64,000 nucleotides of DNA from JAWWPG01 sp033850885 (GCA_033850885.1 JAWWPG010000037.1:62001-126000), one strand, 5' to 3'; counted from the stretch's first letter, positions 1-8,718 are shown. Made by a program: numbers and translations. The notes: a model not told the origin generated them from the sequence alone.

Positions 1-272
1 TCGAACCGGCTGGCCCGATGTCGGGACGGCTGGTAACCCGCCGCCGCAAGGGTGTCCGCGGCTCGGTGGTCCATCGGCTCCCCGAGGTGCCAGGTACCGG
101 TGCCGGCGCTGTCCAGCGATACCCGGGAGGCGAGGCCCGCTTCGGCGAGTCTGCGCTCGAGGACGACGAAGGCCATCGGCGAGCGGCAGATGTTGCCGAG
201 GCAGACCAGGGCAAGTGAGTAGGTGCCGCCGCTGGGGTCGCGCGGCGGCGGCAGCGCGGCCAAGGCCCTCAA
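1..272 (-). CDS. Low molecular weight protein-tyrosine phosphatase (3' end cut by window)
   Basis: On the minus strand the frame reads TYSLALVCLGNICRSP. This is the C-x5-R-S phosphate-binding loop of LMW protein tyrosine phosphatases (Cys, LGNIC, Arg-Ser), which remove phosphate from tyrosine residues or small phosphoesters in the cytoplasm. The C-terminal part, with the general acid Asp-Pro loop, lies beyond the left edge. There is no ATG. A TTG at 270-272 overlaps the TGA of the upstream holin-like gene (TTGA), which suggests translational coupling; a second in-frame TTG lies 9 nt further in. The gene closes a GntR-holin-phosphatase cluster. Family assignment is secure; the start is inferred. 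Confidence 0.8.
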   Translation of the reverse strand, partial: MRALAALPPPRDPSGGTYSLALVCLGNICRSPMAFVVLERRLAEAGLASRVSLDSAGTGTWHLGEPMDHRAADTLAAAGYQPSRHRASRF

Positions 273-685
273 CGCCAGGCGCGGGACGTGCCACGCCAGG
301 CGCGTGACTTGCCGGCCGATGGCAGCACCAGCCCGATGATCCAGCTCACGATCGTGATGACGATCGCGCCGAAGACCGCCGTCCAGAACCCCCTCACCCG
401 GAAGCCGAGGCCGACGAGGTCGGCGAGCCAGCTGGTCAACCAGAGCATCAAGGCGTTGACCACGAAGTAGAACAGCCCCAGTGTGAGCAGGTAGAGCGGA
501 AGGGACAGTAGAGCCACGACCGGCCGGACGAACTCGTTGACGAGGCCGAAGATGAGCGCGACGAGAACGAGCGTCAGGACTCGGTTCCGCTCGGAGGCTC
601 CGTTGACGGAGATGCCGGTGAACAGCCAGGCAGCGACCGCCAGCGCACACGCGTTGACGATGACACGGACGATCCAGGACGTCAT
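269..685 (-). CDS. Phage holin family 4 (four-TM) membrane protein
   Basis: A 138-residue integral membrane protein with about four hydrophobic segments (roughly residues 5-22, 36-60, 63-88 and 100-122). The conserved FGLVNEFVRPV and LPLYLLTLGLFYFVVNA stretches match the actinobacterial 'mycobacterial 4 TMS phage holin' family. These are chromosomal housekeeping membrane proteins of unknown role and do not indicate a prophage. Its ATG overlaps the TGA of the upstream GntR gene (ATGA), and its stop overlaps the TTG of the phosphatase gene. The C-terminal tail SRAWRGTSRAWR comes from a 21 bp tandem duplication at 272-313. It is therefore lineage-specific and lies outside the family core. Confidence 0.85.
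   Translation of the reverse strand: MTSWIVRVIVNACALAVAAWLFTGISVNGASERNRVLTLVLVALIFGLVNEFVRPVVALLSLPLYLLTLGLFYFVVNALMLWLTSWLADLVGLGFRVRGFWTAVFGAIVITIVSWIIGLVLPSAGKSRAWRGTSRAWR
272..313. repeat. Two tandem 21 bp units in the holin-like gene 3' end
   Basis: Positions 272-292 and 293-313 are the same 21 nt apart from two substitutions. The units are in frame (7 codons) and produce the duplicated SRAWR tail of the overlapping protein. Confidence 0.85.
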
Positions 686-1356
686 AGGTTGATGGTGTCA
701 TGCCCGATGGTGGCGTGGAGGGAGACCTCGGCAGAGGCGAGGTGCCGGTCGAGCTCCTCCGCTGCACCGTCGACGTCACCCGACTCGAGCATCTCGACGA
801 GCTGCCGATGGCTCTCCACCTGTTCGCCGATGTTGCCGCGCACCCGGTCCAGGTGGGCGAGCCCCACCCGGAGCTCGGCGCTGTAGGCGTCGGCCGCGGC
901 GAGCAACCGGTCGCTCCCGGTGAGACCGACGAGGGCGCGGTGGATCCGCAGGTGTGCGTCGGTCAGGGCCGCCGGGTCGGGGTCGGTCCGGGCCAGCGCC
1001 GTGTAGGCGTCAAGTCGGTCCCGTACGGCGGCCCGTTGCTCGTCGGTGGCGGCTCGCCAACGGCGTACCCCCGCCGACTCCAGCGTCGCCCGGGCGCGGC
1101 TCAGGTCCTGGATGTCCGCGGTGCAGAGCTGCTTGACGGCCACTCCCTTGTTCGGCACCCGGACAGCGACGCCATCGGCCACCAGGACGGCGAGTGCCTC
1201 CCGGATCGTGCTCCTGCCGACGCCCATCGCCTCCGCCAGCGCGATCTCGCGGAGCGGGGTGCCGGGCTCGAGCGTTCCGGCGAACAGCGCCTGGCGGATC
1301 TCGTCGGCCGTCCGGTCGACGGTCGACGAGTGCTCGAGCCGGAGGTCGTCGTACAT
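682..1356 (-). CDS. GntR/FCD family transcriptional regulator
   Basis: A 224-residue regulator. Residues about 8-72 form the winged helix-turn-helix of GntR proteins (VDRTADEIRQALFAGTLEPG, then GVGRSTIREALAVL). The rest is an all-helical FCD ligand-binding domain with metal/ligand-type residues such as DAHLRIHRAL and ESHRQLVEML. The ATG at 1354-1356 puts the first helix at the usual distance; the same frame stays open upstream but has no family similarity there. The gene is divergent from the dimethylargininase-like gene, and a 13 nt inverted repeat (1429-1441) lies between them. The likely job is ligand-responsive control of that promoter and of its own operon. The effector is not evident. 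Confidence 0.88.
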   Translation of the reverse strand: MYDDLRLEHSSTVDRTADEIRQALFAGTLEPGTPLREIALAEAMGVGRSTIREALAVLVADGVAVRVPNKGVAVKQLCTADIQDLSRARATLESAGVRRWRAATDEQRAAVRDRLDAYTALARTDPDPAALTDAHLRIHRALVGLTGSDRLLAAADAYSAELRVGLAHLDRVRGNIGEQVESHRQLVEMLESGDVDGAAEELDRHLASAEVSLHATIGHDTINL

Positions 1357-1428
1357 GCTGCCTGTCACCCTAGGCGCCCTGCCTTGACCGCCCGCACCAC
1401 TCACGCCATACTGAGGGCAGACTGTCTG

Positions 1429-1441
1429 ATTGTCTGACAAT
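1429..1441. promoter_or_regulatory. Probable GntR operator in the divergent promoter
   Basis: ATTGTCTGACAAT is an inverted repeat with 6 nt arms around one central base. FCD-type GntR proteins typically bind T-G-T-C/G-A-C-A palindromes of this size. It sits 73 nt upstream of the GntR start and 39 nt upstream of the hydrolase start, so it could control both. An overlapping GTCTGA direct repeat lies just left of it (1424-1429). Confidence 0.6.
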
Positions 1442-1479
1442 ATAGCCCCGCACGAGCAACCGACCCGGAGGTGAAGACC

Positions 1480-2403
1480 ATGACCGAGAGCACGCCGACG
1501 ACACGCGAACCCGGGACCACCTCGGACGGCCTGGCCTGGGGTCGCCGGTACGCGATGGTCCGGCCCGAGCACTTCCGGGTCGACTACGCCATCAACCCGT
1601 ACATGGACCTCGCCAGTCAGCCGGACCGGCGACTGGCCATGGTCCAGTGGCAGCGGCTCGTGGGCCGCCTCCTTGAGCTCGGCGCCGACGTCCAGGTCAT
1701 CGAGCAGCGGGCCGACGCGCCCGACATGGTCTACGCCATGAACCTGGGGCTCGCGCTCACCGACGAGACCGGCCCTCGGGTGGCGCTCTCCCACATGCGC
1801 CACCGCGAGCGGAGGGTGGAGTCGGCAACGGCGGCGACCTGGTTCGCCGGTGCCGGCTTCGCGCCGACGGTGACTGGTGAGGACGGGGTGGGCGCGTTCC
1901 TCGAGGCCGGTGACGCCTTCCCCGTCGCCGGCGCGCTGGTCGTCGGGTACGGTCCGCGCACCGAGGAGCAAGCGCTCAAGCAGCTGGCCACCGACTTCGA
2001 CATCGAGGTGCGTGGGTTTCGGATCACGCATCCGGGCATGTACCACCTCGACCTGGCCTTCTGCCCGCTCGACGAGGTTACGGCGCTGGTCTGCCCGGCA
2101 GCCTTCGACGAGAGCAGCGCGGCGGCCCTGCTGTCGCTCGTGCCGGACGCCATCGTGCTGAGCGAGGACGAGGCGCTCACCTTCTGCGCCAACTCGGTCG
2201 TCGTGGGGCGGACCGTGGTGATGCCGGCCTGCCCCGGCCGGGTTCGGCGCGAGCTCGAAGGCCGAGGCTTCGCCGTCGATCTGGTCGACGTGTCCGAGTT
2301 CCACAAGGCTGGTGGGTCCGTGCGCTGTCTGACCAACCCCCTCGACATCCTCGTCGGCCGTGACCTCGAGCCCGTACCCGGTGGTGGGGTGCTGCTCGCC
2401 TGA
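1480..2403 (+). CDS. Dimethylargininase / amidinotransferase-family hydrolase
   Basis: A 307-residue member of the guanidine-modifying pentein superfamily (arginine deiminase/DDAH). The N-terminal MVRPEHFRVDYAINPYMD is typical of DDAH-like COG1834 proteins. EAGDAF (near residue 142-147), the catalytic His in GMYHLDLAF (about 189) and the nucleophilic Cys in SVRCLTNPL (about 283) are all present. Such enzymes hydrolyse N-omega-methylated arginine to citrulline and a methylamine, or arginine itself to citrulline and ammonia. ATG at 1480 is chosen because GGAGGTG lies 6 nt upstream. The divergent GntR gene is its probable regulator. The exact substrate cannot be read from the sequence. Confidence 0.85.
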   Translation: MTESTPTTREPGTTSDGLAWGRRYAMVRPEHFRVDYAINPYMDLASQPDRRLAMVQWQRLVGRLLELGADVQVIEQRADAPDMVYAMNLGLALTDETGPRVALSHMRHRERRVESATAATWFAGAGFAPTVTGEDGVGAFLEAGDAFPVAGALVVGYGPRTEEQALKQLATDFDIEVRGFRITHPGMYHLDLAFCPLDEVTALVCPAAFDESSAAALLSLVPDAIVLSEDEALTFCANSVVVGRTVVMPACPGRVRRELEGRGFAVDLVDVSEFHKAGGSVRCLTNPLDILVGRDLEPVPGGGVLLA

Positions 2404-2435
2404 CCATGGTGGCAGGTCGCCGTACCGGATTCGGC

Positions 2436-3395
2436 TCAGATGCCAGGAACCGCGGTCTCGGGCACCCGGCGGGCGACCCGCGCGGTCTGGGCGAGCACGA
2501 TGCCGGCCAGGATCGCCATCACGCCGACGATCTGGGTGAACGTGAGCGTCTGGTTGAACCACGCCCAGCCCAGCACCGTGGCGAGCACCGGCTCCAGCAT
2601 GCCGACGAGCCCCACCTCGGTGGCGGACAGGTACTGCAGCGAGCTCAGCTCCGCGAGGAACGGTACGGCGGTGCCGATCACCACCATCGCGACCACGAGC
2701 AGCCACACCGGCGAGTGGAGACCCGACAGGTTCCCATCGAGGCTCTGGGGACGCGTCAGGTTCGTGGCCCAGATCCGGGTGACCGGCGCCACGATGTTCC
2801 AGAAGACGGCCGCGACGACGAAGGCCTCCGTGATCACGTGCAGCGGGGAGTCCGAGCTGACGCTGCGCTCACCGATCAGGAAGTACGTCGCAAGCGACAT
2901 CGCCGCCCCGAGCCCCGCGACGACGCCGAGCCCGTCGAGGGCTAGGCCGGACCACACCTCCGCTACCAGCGCCAGCCCGCCGAGCGACAGCGCGATCCCG
3001 AGCCAGATCCGGCTGCGCACCTGCTCGTGGTAGACGAACCGGACCCAGAGCGCCACCAGGACCGGCGCGGTGAACTCCAGCAGCAGCGCGATCCCGACCG
3101 GCAGCCGGGCGATCGCCACGAAATAGAACCATTGGACCAGGGCGACACCGGAGATCCCGAAGCCGATGACGCGGACGACCTCCCCCCGACCACGCGGCAG
3201 TCGTAGCCGCTCCCCGCGCGCCAGCAGCACAGCGACCAGCACGATGGCGGTCCCCGTGCACCTGACAGTCGTCAGGGTGGTGGACTGGACGCCTGCCGCC
3301 TGGATGGCCCGGGAGATCCCCGCGTTGAGCGTGAACAGCACGGCGCCGAAGCCGACGAGTAAGTAGCCACGGCGGCGGTTGCGGCTGACAGGCAT
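2436..3395 (-). CDS. EamA/DMT-superfamily transporter
   Basis: A 319-residue, roughly ten-helix membrane protein with two EamA repeats (about 10-145 and 160-305). It has the typical end of each repeat, such as ALLLEFTAPVLVALW and SATEVGLVGMLEPVLATVLGW. Members export amino acids, nucleosides or other metabolites, and the substrate is unknown here. It converges with the dimethylargininase-like gene, with only 32 nt between the stops. A second, more distant EamA gene lies at 8715-9683. Confidence 0.88.
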   Translation of the reverse strand: MPVSRNRRRGYLLVGFGAVLFTLNAGISRAIQAAGVQSTTLTTVRCTGTAIVLVAVLLARGERLRLPRGRGEVVRVIGFGISGVALVQWFYFVAIARLPVGIALLLEFTAPVLVALWVRFVYHEQVRSRIWLGIALSLGGLALVAEVWSGLALDGLGVVAGLGAAMSLATYFLIGERSVSSDSPLHVITEAFVVAAVFWNIVAPVTRIWATNLTRPQSLDGNLSGLHSPVWLLVVAMVVIGTAVPFLAELSSLQYLSATEVGLVGMLEPVLATVLGWAWFNQTLTFTQIVGVMAILAGIVLAQTARVARRVPETAVPGI

Positions 3396-3487
3396 CCCCC
3401 GATGCTAGCGACCCTGGGGTCCGCGACCTCGCTTGCCGTCAGCGCGAGGATCCGACCACCCACCCGCCGATGTCTAAGGTGAGTGCC

Positions 3488-4561
3488 ATGACAACACCTC
3501 GGTTCCGGGCCGCTTTGGAGACGATCCCCGCCTACAAGGCAGGCAAGCCCCCGTCGGCCGGCGGGCTGCTCCCGTCCTTCAAGCTGTCCAGCAACGAGAA
3601 CCCGTACCCGCCGTTGCCGGGCGTCGTCGAGAAGGCGACAGCGGCTGCCCGGGTGATGAACCGCTACCCGGACATGGGGGTGTCGGCGCTGCACAACGCG
3701 ATCGCCGACAGGTACGGCGCCGACGTTGGCCAGGTGGCGTCGGGGGCCGGGTCGGTGGCCGTGCTCTACCACCTGCTGCAGGCCAGCTGTGCCGAAGGCG
3801 ACGAGGTGGTGTACGCCTGGCGCTCCTTCGAGGCGTATCCGATCGCGGTCGGGCTCACCGGCGCGACGAGCGTGCAGGTGCCGCTGACCGACGACGCCAG
3901 GCACGACCTGCCCGCGATGCTCGACGCCATCACCGAGCGGACGAAGGTCCTCGTGGTGTGCTCGCCCAACAACCCGACCGGCCCATCGGTGCACCGCCAG
4001 GAGCTCGTCGAGTTCCTCGACGCCGTGCCGCCGCACCTGCTGGTGGCGCTCGACGAGGCGTACGGCGAGTTCGTGACCGACCCGGCGACGCCCGACGCCT
4101 ACGAGCTGGCCCGGGGTCGTGACAATGTCGTCGTCCTCCGCACATTCTCGAAGGCGTATGGCCTAGCAGGCTTACGGGTCGGCTTCGCCCTCGGGCCGGC
4201 ACCGGTCGCGGAGGCCATCCGCAAGTGCGCCCTTCCTTTCGGCGTCTCCTCCGTGGCCCAGGCAGCAGCGGTCGCCTCGCTCGAGGCAGAGGCCGAGCTT
4301 CTCGAGCGGGTGGCGGCCATCGTGGTCGAGCGGGCACGCGTCCGAGACGCGCTCATCGAGCAGGGCTGGACGGTGCCCGACGCCCAAGGGAACTTCGTGT
4401 GGCTGGCGCTCGGCGACGAGAGCGTGGCCTTCGCCGCATCCTGCGACGAGGAGGGCGTGAGTGTGCGCCCGTTCGACGGCGACGGCGTCCGGGTCTCGAT
4501 CGGCGAGCCGGAGGCCAACGACATCCTCCTCAGAGTGACCAAGGCGTTCACCAGGCGGTAA
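3488..4561 (+). CDS. hisC: Histidinol-phosphate / aromatic amino acid aminotransferase
   Basis: A PLP-dependent fold type I aminotransferase of about 357 residues. It shows the HisC-like N-terminal LSSNENPYPPLP, SPNNPTGPSVHRQEL, ALDEAYGEFV, and the Schiff-base lysine motif TFSKAYGLAGLRVGFAL. In actinobacteria such stand-alone genes away from the his operon often act as the aromatic aminotransferase (Pat/HisC2) that makes phenylalanine or tyrosine; that assignment is inference. The ATG at 3488 is preferred over the in-frame ATG at 3470 because AAGGTGAG (3477-3484) is a good ribosome binding site for it. Confidence 0.87.
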   Translation: MTTPRFRAALETIPAYKAGKPPSAGGLLPSFKLSSNENPYPPLPGVVEKATAAARVMNRYPDMGVSALHNAIADRYGADVGQVASGAGSVAVLYHLLQASCAEGDEVVYAWRSFEAYPIAVGLTGATSVQVPLTDDARHDLPAMLDAITERTKVLVVCSPNNPTGPSVHRQELVEFLDAVPPHLLVALDEAYGEFVTDPATPDAYELARGRDNVVVLRTFSKAYGLAGLRVGFALGPAPVAEAIRKCALPFGVSSVAQAAAVASLEAEAELLERVAAIVVERARVRDALIEQGWTVPDAQGNFVWLALGDESVAFAASCDEEGVSVRPFDGDGVRVSIGEPEANDILLRVTKAFTRR

Positions 4562-4568
4562 GGCGCCG

Positions 4569-4811
4569 TCAGATGCTCTTGCGCCGGAACGCCCGGCCCT
4601 TCGTCGGGCCCCTGGCGCCGTGCGACTTCTCCGACCCGTCCCGCTCGGCGGCCTCCGCTGTCGCGTGCTGACGCTGCTGTTTGCGATCGAGCGCCTCGCG
4701 GAACCGGCGGCGGGTCTCGTCCTCCTTTACCTCGGGCTGCTCATCTACCTCGGGCTGCTCATCGCGCTTCGTCTCGGGCCGCTTCGCGGAGCCGTCCTTG
4801 CGCTCTGCCAT
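4569..4811 (-). CDS. DUF5302 family protein
   Basis: An 80-residue, very hydrophilic protein. The core TRRRFREALDRKQQRQ, followed by a basic C-terminus ending in RGPTKGRAFRRKSI, is the pattern of the actinobacterial DUF5302 family (function unknown). A short internal duplication DEQPEVDEQPEV is visible. GGAGGTGG lies just upstream of the ATG. It converges with the aminotransferase gene at an 8 nt distance. No enzymatic motif is present. Confidence 0.8.
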   Translation of the reverse strand: MAERKDGSAKRPETKRDEQPEVDEQPEVKEDETRRRFREALDRKQQRQHATAEAAERDGSEKSHGARGPTKGRAFRRKSI

Positions 4812-4947
4812 CGCCACCTCCACCTTTCGATGCCTGACATCCTGCCAGGCCAGCCCGACACGCACCGACCCGCCCGCCGCGGCCCCCTCTGAGGGCGCCC
4901 CGGATCGACGTACGACATCGTGAGCCCGGCTAACCATCGAAAACCAG

Positions 4948-4978
4948 TTGGCGAGATGTCAGAGGCATGCCGTAGAAT
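4948..4978 (+). promoter_or_regulatory. Possible promoter of the ABC exporter operon
   Basis: TTGGCG (4948-4953) and TAGAAT (4973-4978), separated by 19 nt, resemble -35/-10 elements about 100 nt upstream of the first exporter gene. The spacing is slightly long, so this is tentative. Otherwise the stretch 4812-5074 shows no gene; a GC-rich hairpin-like GGCCCCCTCTGAGGGCGCC lies in it. Confidence 0.3.
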
Positions 4979-5074
4979 GGGGCTTACACAGGAGCATCGA
5001 CACGGCGCCGTTGACGCCCGTCGCCGGTACTTTGTGGTTCGACCCGTCGCACCGAAGGAGGCCAACGCCAGGCG

Positions 5075-6901
5075 ATGCCCTCATCCCCCATCGACGATCC
5101 CGGCACCCTCGAGGACCCGACTACCGTCCGCCGCCCGGCCGGCGTGCACTCAATCTGGCGGCTTCGCCAGTACATGCGCCCGTACCGCAGGTCCCTTGCG
5201 ATCATGGGCGGCTCTGCACTCGTCGGCGTGTTCGTCAGCCTGTCGATACCGCTCGTCACCAAGCAGATGATCGACGGGCCCATCGCCCATCACCAGGTCG
5301 GCCCGATCCTCCCGCTCGGGTTGCTCGCGCTCGCCCTCGGTATCACCGAGGCCGGCCTGATCCTGGTACGTCGATGGGTCCAGGCAAGGGCCGTGCTGGG
5401 CTTCGAGACGGCGGTGCGCGACGACCTGTACCGCCACATGCAGAACCTGCCCATGGAGTTCCACGGCAGGTGGCAGAGCGGGCAGCTGCTGTCGCGCATC
5501 ACGATGGACCTCAGTGCGCTGCGCCGGTTCATGGGCTTCGGGCTGCTCTTCCTCATCATCAACATCATCCAGCTGCTGCTCGTCACCCTGCTCCTGCTCA
5601 AGCTGTTCTGGCCGCTCGGTCTCGTCGTGGCGCTGTCGGCGGTGCCGATCATCTGGCTGAGCAAGCGGTTCGAGTCGCGCTACGTCGTCGTCTCTCGAGG
5701 CGTGCAGGACCAGCAGGGTGACGTCGCCACCGCCGTCGAGGAGGCGGCGATCGGCTACCGCGTCATCAAGTCGTTCGGGCGCCGTGCCTACAGCCAGGCC
5801 AACTTCCACGACAAGACGCAGACCCTCTACGAGACATCGATGGAGAAGGTTCGGCTCTCGGCCCGATTCTGGACCTTCCTCGAGGTGATCCCGAACATCA
5901 GCCTCGTCGTCGTCCTGCTGCTGGGTGCACTGGGGGTCGGCCACCACCAGCTCACGCTGGGGACGCTCGTCGCGTTCATCACGCTGATGCTGTCGCTGAT
6001 CTGGCCCATCGAGTCCCTGGGCGTCATCCTCGCCATGGCCCAGGAGGCGATGACGGCCGCCGACCGGGTGCTCGACATCTTCGACACGAGGTCCAGCATC
6101 GTCGGAGGTGAGGTCGGCCTCGCATACGCCAGCGGTCACCTCCGGTTCGAGCACGTCGACTTCCACTATCCCGACTCCGAAGAGCTCGTGCTGCAGGACG
6201 TCAACCTCGACATCAGGCCCGGCGAGACGGTGGCGATCGTCGGGGCGACCGGCTCCGGCAAGACCTCGCTGACGGCCCTCGTCCCTCGCCTGTACGACGC
6301 GACCGCCGGCCGGGTGACCATCGACGGTGTCGACACCCGCGACCTCACGCTGGCCAGCCTCCGCAGCCTGGTCGCAACCGCGTTCGAGGACGCCACCCTG
6401 TTCTCGATGAGTGCCCGGGAGAACGTCACGCTCGGCCGCCCGGACGCCAGCGAGGAAGACATCCGCTCCGCGATCGAGACCGCTCAGGCGGGCTTCGTCT
6501 ATGACCTCCCCTGGGGCCTCGACACGAGGATCGGCGAGCAGGGCATGTCGCTCTCCGGCGGCCAGCGCCAGCGACTCGCGCTGGCCCGCGCCGTGCTGGC
6601 CAGCCCGCGGATCCTGGTGCTGGACGACACGTTGTCGGCTCTCGACGTCCACACCGAAGCACTCGTCGAGCGGGCGCTCCAGCAGGTCCTCGCGGAGACG
6701 ACGTCGATCGTGGTGGCCCACCGGGCCTCGACGGTCATGCTGGCCGACCGGGTCGCCCTGCTGTCCGGCAGCACGATCACGCACGTCGGGAAACATCACG
6801 ACCTGCTGGCCACTGTCCCCGCGTACCGCGAGCTGCTGGCCGCGGACGCTGACTCGGAGGCGGACCTCGACGGCCACCGGGCGGGGGTGATGCAGCGATG
6901 A
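5075..6901 (+). CDS. ABC exporter half-transporter, degenerate NBD subunit
   Basis: A 608-residue half-transporter with an N-terminal six-helix type IV exporter domain (about 25-315) and a C-terminal ATPase. Walker A is GATGSGKTS, the signature is LSGGQRQRLALARA, and the H-loop is VVAHRAST. In Walker B (ILVLDDTLSALD) the catalytic glutamate after the Walker B aspartate is replaced by Asp. This marks the degenerate site of heterodimeric exporters of the TM287/288 or BmrCD type. AAGGAGG lies 13 nt before the ATG. The stop overlaps the start of the second subunit (ATGA), so the two are surely co-translated. It acts at the inner membrane, probably as a drug or lipid exporter. Confidence 0.9.
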   Translation: MPSSPIDDPGTLEDPTTVRRPAGVHSIWRLRQYMRPYRRSLAIMGGSALVGVFVSLSIPLVTKQMIDGPIAHHQVGPILPLGLLALALGITEAGLILVRRWVQARAVLGFETAVRDDLYRHMQNLPMEFHGRWQSGQLLSRITMDLSALRRFMGFGLLFLIINIIQLLLVTLLLLKLFWPLGLVVALSAVPIIWLSKRFESRYVVVSRGVQDQQGDVATAVEEAAIGYRVIKSFGRRAYSQANFHDKTQTLYETSMEKVRLSARFWTFLEVIPNISLVVVLLLGALGVGHHQLTLGTLVAFITLMLSLIWPIESLGVILAMAQEAMTAADRVLDIFDTRSSIVGGEVGLAYASGHLRFEHVDFHYPDSEELVLQDVNLDIRPGETVAIVGATGSGKTSLTALVPRLYDATAGRVTIDGVDTRDLTLASLRSLVATAFEDATLFSMSARENVTLGRPDASEEDIRSAIETAQAGFVYDLPWGLDTRIGEQGMSLSGGQRQRLALARAVLASPRILVLDDTLSALDVHTEALVERALQQVLAETTSIVVAHRASTVMLADRVALLSGSTITHVGKHHDLLATVPAYRELLAADADSEADLDGHRAGVMQR

Positions 6902-8718
6902 CGCAGCCCGACTGGCGAGGCGTCGCGGCGGAGCACGAGGACGACCTGCCCGACCGCGTGTCGCTGCTGCTCAGGGACAGGTCGCGGCGTCTTCTCGGCT
7001 CGCTGCTGCGGCCGTACAAGAAAGCCCTGATCGTGCTGATGGTCGTGGTGCTGATCGAGAACTTCACCCGGCTGTCCGTGCCCTACCTCGTGGGCCAGGG
7101 CATCGACCATGGCATTCCGCCGATCGAGGCCGGGACCGGCAGCACGACACTGCTCAAAATCATCGGGGTCCTCCTCGTCATGGTCGTGGTGCAGGCGATC
7201 ACGAGGCAGATCTTCCTGGTCATGTCGGGGCGCATCGGCCAGGACGTGCTGCTGGACCTGCGTCGGCGGATGTTCAAGCACTTCCAGCGGCTGTCACCCG
7301 CGTTCCACGACGAGTACACGTCGGGGCGGGTGATCTCGCGCCAGACCTCCGACATCGACGCGATCTACGAGCTGCTGGAAACCGGGTTCGACGGGTTGAT
7401 CACGGCGGTGCTGACGCTGGTCGGTACGGCCGTCATCCTGCTGTTCCTCGACCTCAAGCTCGGGCTGGTTTCCCTCCTGTGTTTCCCGGCACTGTGGTGG
7501 CTGACCACCTGGTTCCGCAAGCAGTCGGCACTCGCCTACCGCCGTACCCGGGAAACCGTAGCCGTCGTGATCGTGCACTTCGTCGAAACCGTCAACGGCA
7601 TGCGCGCCGTGCAGGCGTTCCGCCGCCAGGACCGCAACCAGGACATATTCGCGCGGGTCAACGACGACTACCGGGCCGCCAACGAACGGGCCTTCCGTCT
7701 GGTGGGTGTCTTCATGCCGGGTATCAAGATCATCGGCAACATCACGCTGGGCATCGTCTTGCTGTACGGCGCGCACCGAGCCTTCGACGGGGACATCACC
7801 ATCGGGACGCTCACCGCCTTCCTGCTCTACCTCCGCCAGTTCTTCGACCCGATGCAGGACGTCTCGCAGTTCTACAACACATTCCAGTCCGCCTCCGCCG
7901 CCCTCGAGAAGCTCTCCGGTGTCCTCGAAGAGGAGCAGTCCGTGCCGGAGCCCCAGCAGCCGACGCCATTGCCTGACGCCGAGGGGGCGCTGAGCTTCCA
8001 GGGCACCGCCTTCTCGTACGTCCCGGGTCGCCCCATCCTGCCCGGCCTGAACATCGACATCGCCGCCGGTGAGACGATCGCGCTCGTCGGCACCACCGGG
8101 GCCGGCAAGACGACTCTCGCCAAGCTGGTCGCGAGGTTCTACGACCCGGACGAAGGCCGGCTGACACTGGACGGGATCGATCTGCGGCTGCTCTCCGAGG
8201 AGGACCTCCGCCGCTCGATCGTCATGGTGACGCAGGAGAACTACCTGTTCAACGGCAGCGTTGCCGACAACATCCGGTTCGGCAAGCCGACGGCGACCCG
8301 AGACGAGATCGTGGCCGCTGCGAAGGCCATCGGCGCCCACGACTTCATCATCGCGCTGCCCGACGGTTACGACACCGACGTCGCCAACCGGGGAGGCCGG
8401 CTGTCAGCAGGGCAGCGGCAGCTGGTGGCGTTCGCCCGGGCCTTCCTGGCCGACCCCGCGGTGCTGATCCTCGACGAGGCAACCTCGAGCCTCGACGTAC
8501 CGTCGGAGCGGCTCGTGCAGCGAGCCCTGCGCACCATCCTGGCCCGCCGCACGGCGATCATCATCGCCCACCGGCTGTCCACCGTGGAGATCGCCGACCG
8601 GATCCTCGTGATGGAACACGGCGAGATCGTGGAGGACGGCACACCGGCCGATCTGATCGAGTCAGGCAGCGGCAGGTTCTCGGACCTGCACGAAGCCTGG
8701 CTGGCCTCGCTGGCCTAG
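6898..8718 (+). CDS. ABC exporter half-transporter, catalytic NBD subunit
   Basis: A 606-residue partner of the preceding gene. It has a membrane domain (about 35-330) and an ATPase with Walker A GTTGAGKTT, a Walker B that keeps the catalytic Glu (VLILDEATSSLD) and an H-loop IIAHRLST. Its signature is LSAGQRQ rather than LSGGQ. In a heterodimer this changed signature faces the Walker motifs of the other subunit. The degenerate site therefore consists of the altered Walker B of the first gene and the altered signature of this one, while the second site is canonical. The start overlaps the previous stop by 4 nt. The stop TAG shares CTAG with the stop of the convergent EamA gene. Confidence 0.9.
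   Translation: MTQPDWRGVAAEHEDDLPDRVSLLLRDRSRRLLGSLLRPYKKALIVLMVVVLIENFTRLSVPYLVGQGIDHGIPPIEAGTGSTTLLKIIGVLLVMVVVQAITRQIFLVMSGRIGQDVLLDLRRRMFKHFQRLSPAFHDEYTSGRVISRQTSDIDAIYELLETGFDGLITAVLTLVGTAVILLFLDLKLGLVSLLCFPALWWLTTWFRKQSALAYRRTRETVAVVIVHFVETVNGMRAVQAFRRQDRNQDIFARVNDDYRAANERAFRLVGVFMPGIKIIGNITLGIVLLYGAHRAFDGDITIGTLTAFLLYLRQFFDPMQDVSQFYNTFQSASAALEKLSGVLEEEQSVPEPQQPTPLPDAEGALSFQGTAFSYVPGRPILPGLNIDIAAGETIALVGTTGAGKTTLAKLVARFYDPDEGRLTLDGIDLRLLSEEDLRRSIVMVTQENYLFNGSVADNIRFGKPTATRDEIVAAAKAIGAHDFIIALPDGYDTDVANRGGRLSAGQRQLVAFARAFLADPAVLILDEATSSLDVPSERLVQRALRTILARRTAIIIAHRLSTVEIADRILVMEHGEIVEDGTPADLIESGSGRFSDLHEAWLASLA

Noticed and set aside
269..685. Holin-like gene as a sign of a prophage
   Set aside because: This four-TM holin family is a normal chromosomal gene in actinobacteria, and no other phage gene (integrase, terminase, tail) is present.
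1357..2706. Long minus-strand extension of the GntR reading frame opposite the dimethylargininase-like gene
   Set aside because: The frame is open because of GC bias; the GntR homology begins at ATG 1356 and the opposite strand holds a clear enzyme with a ribosome binding site.
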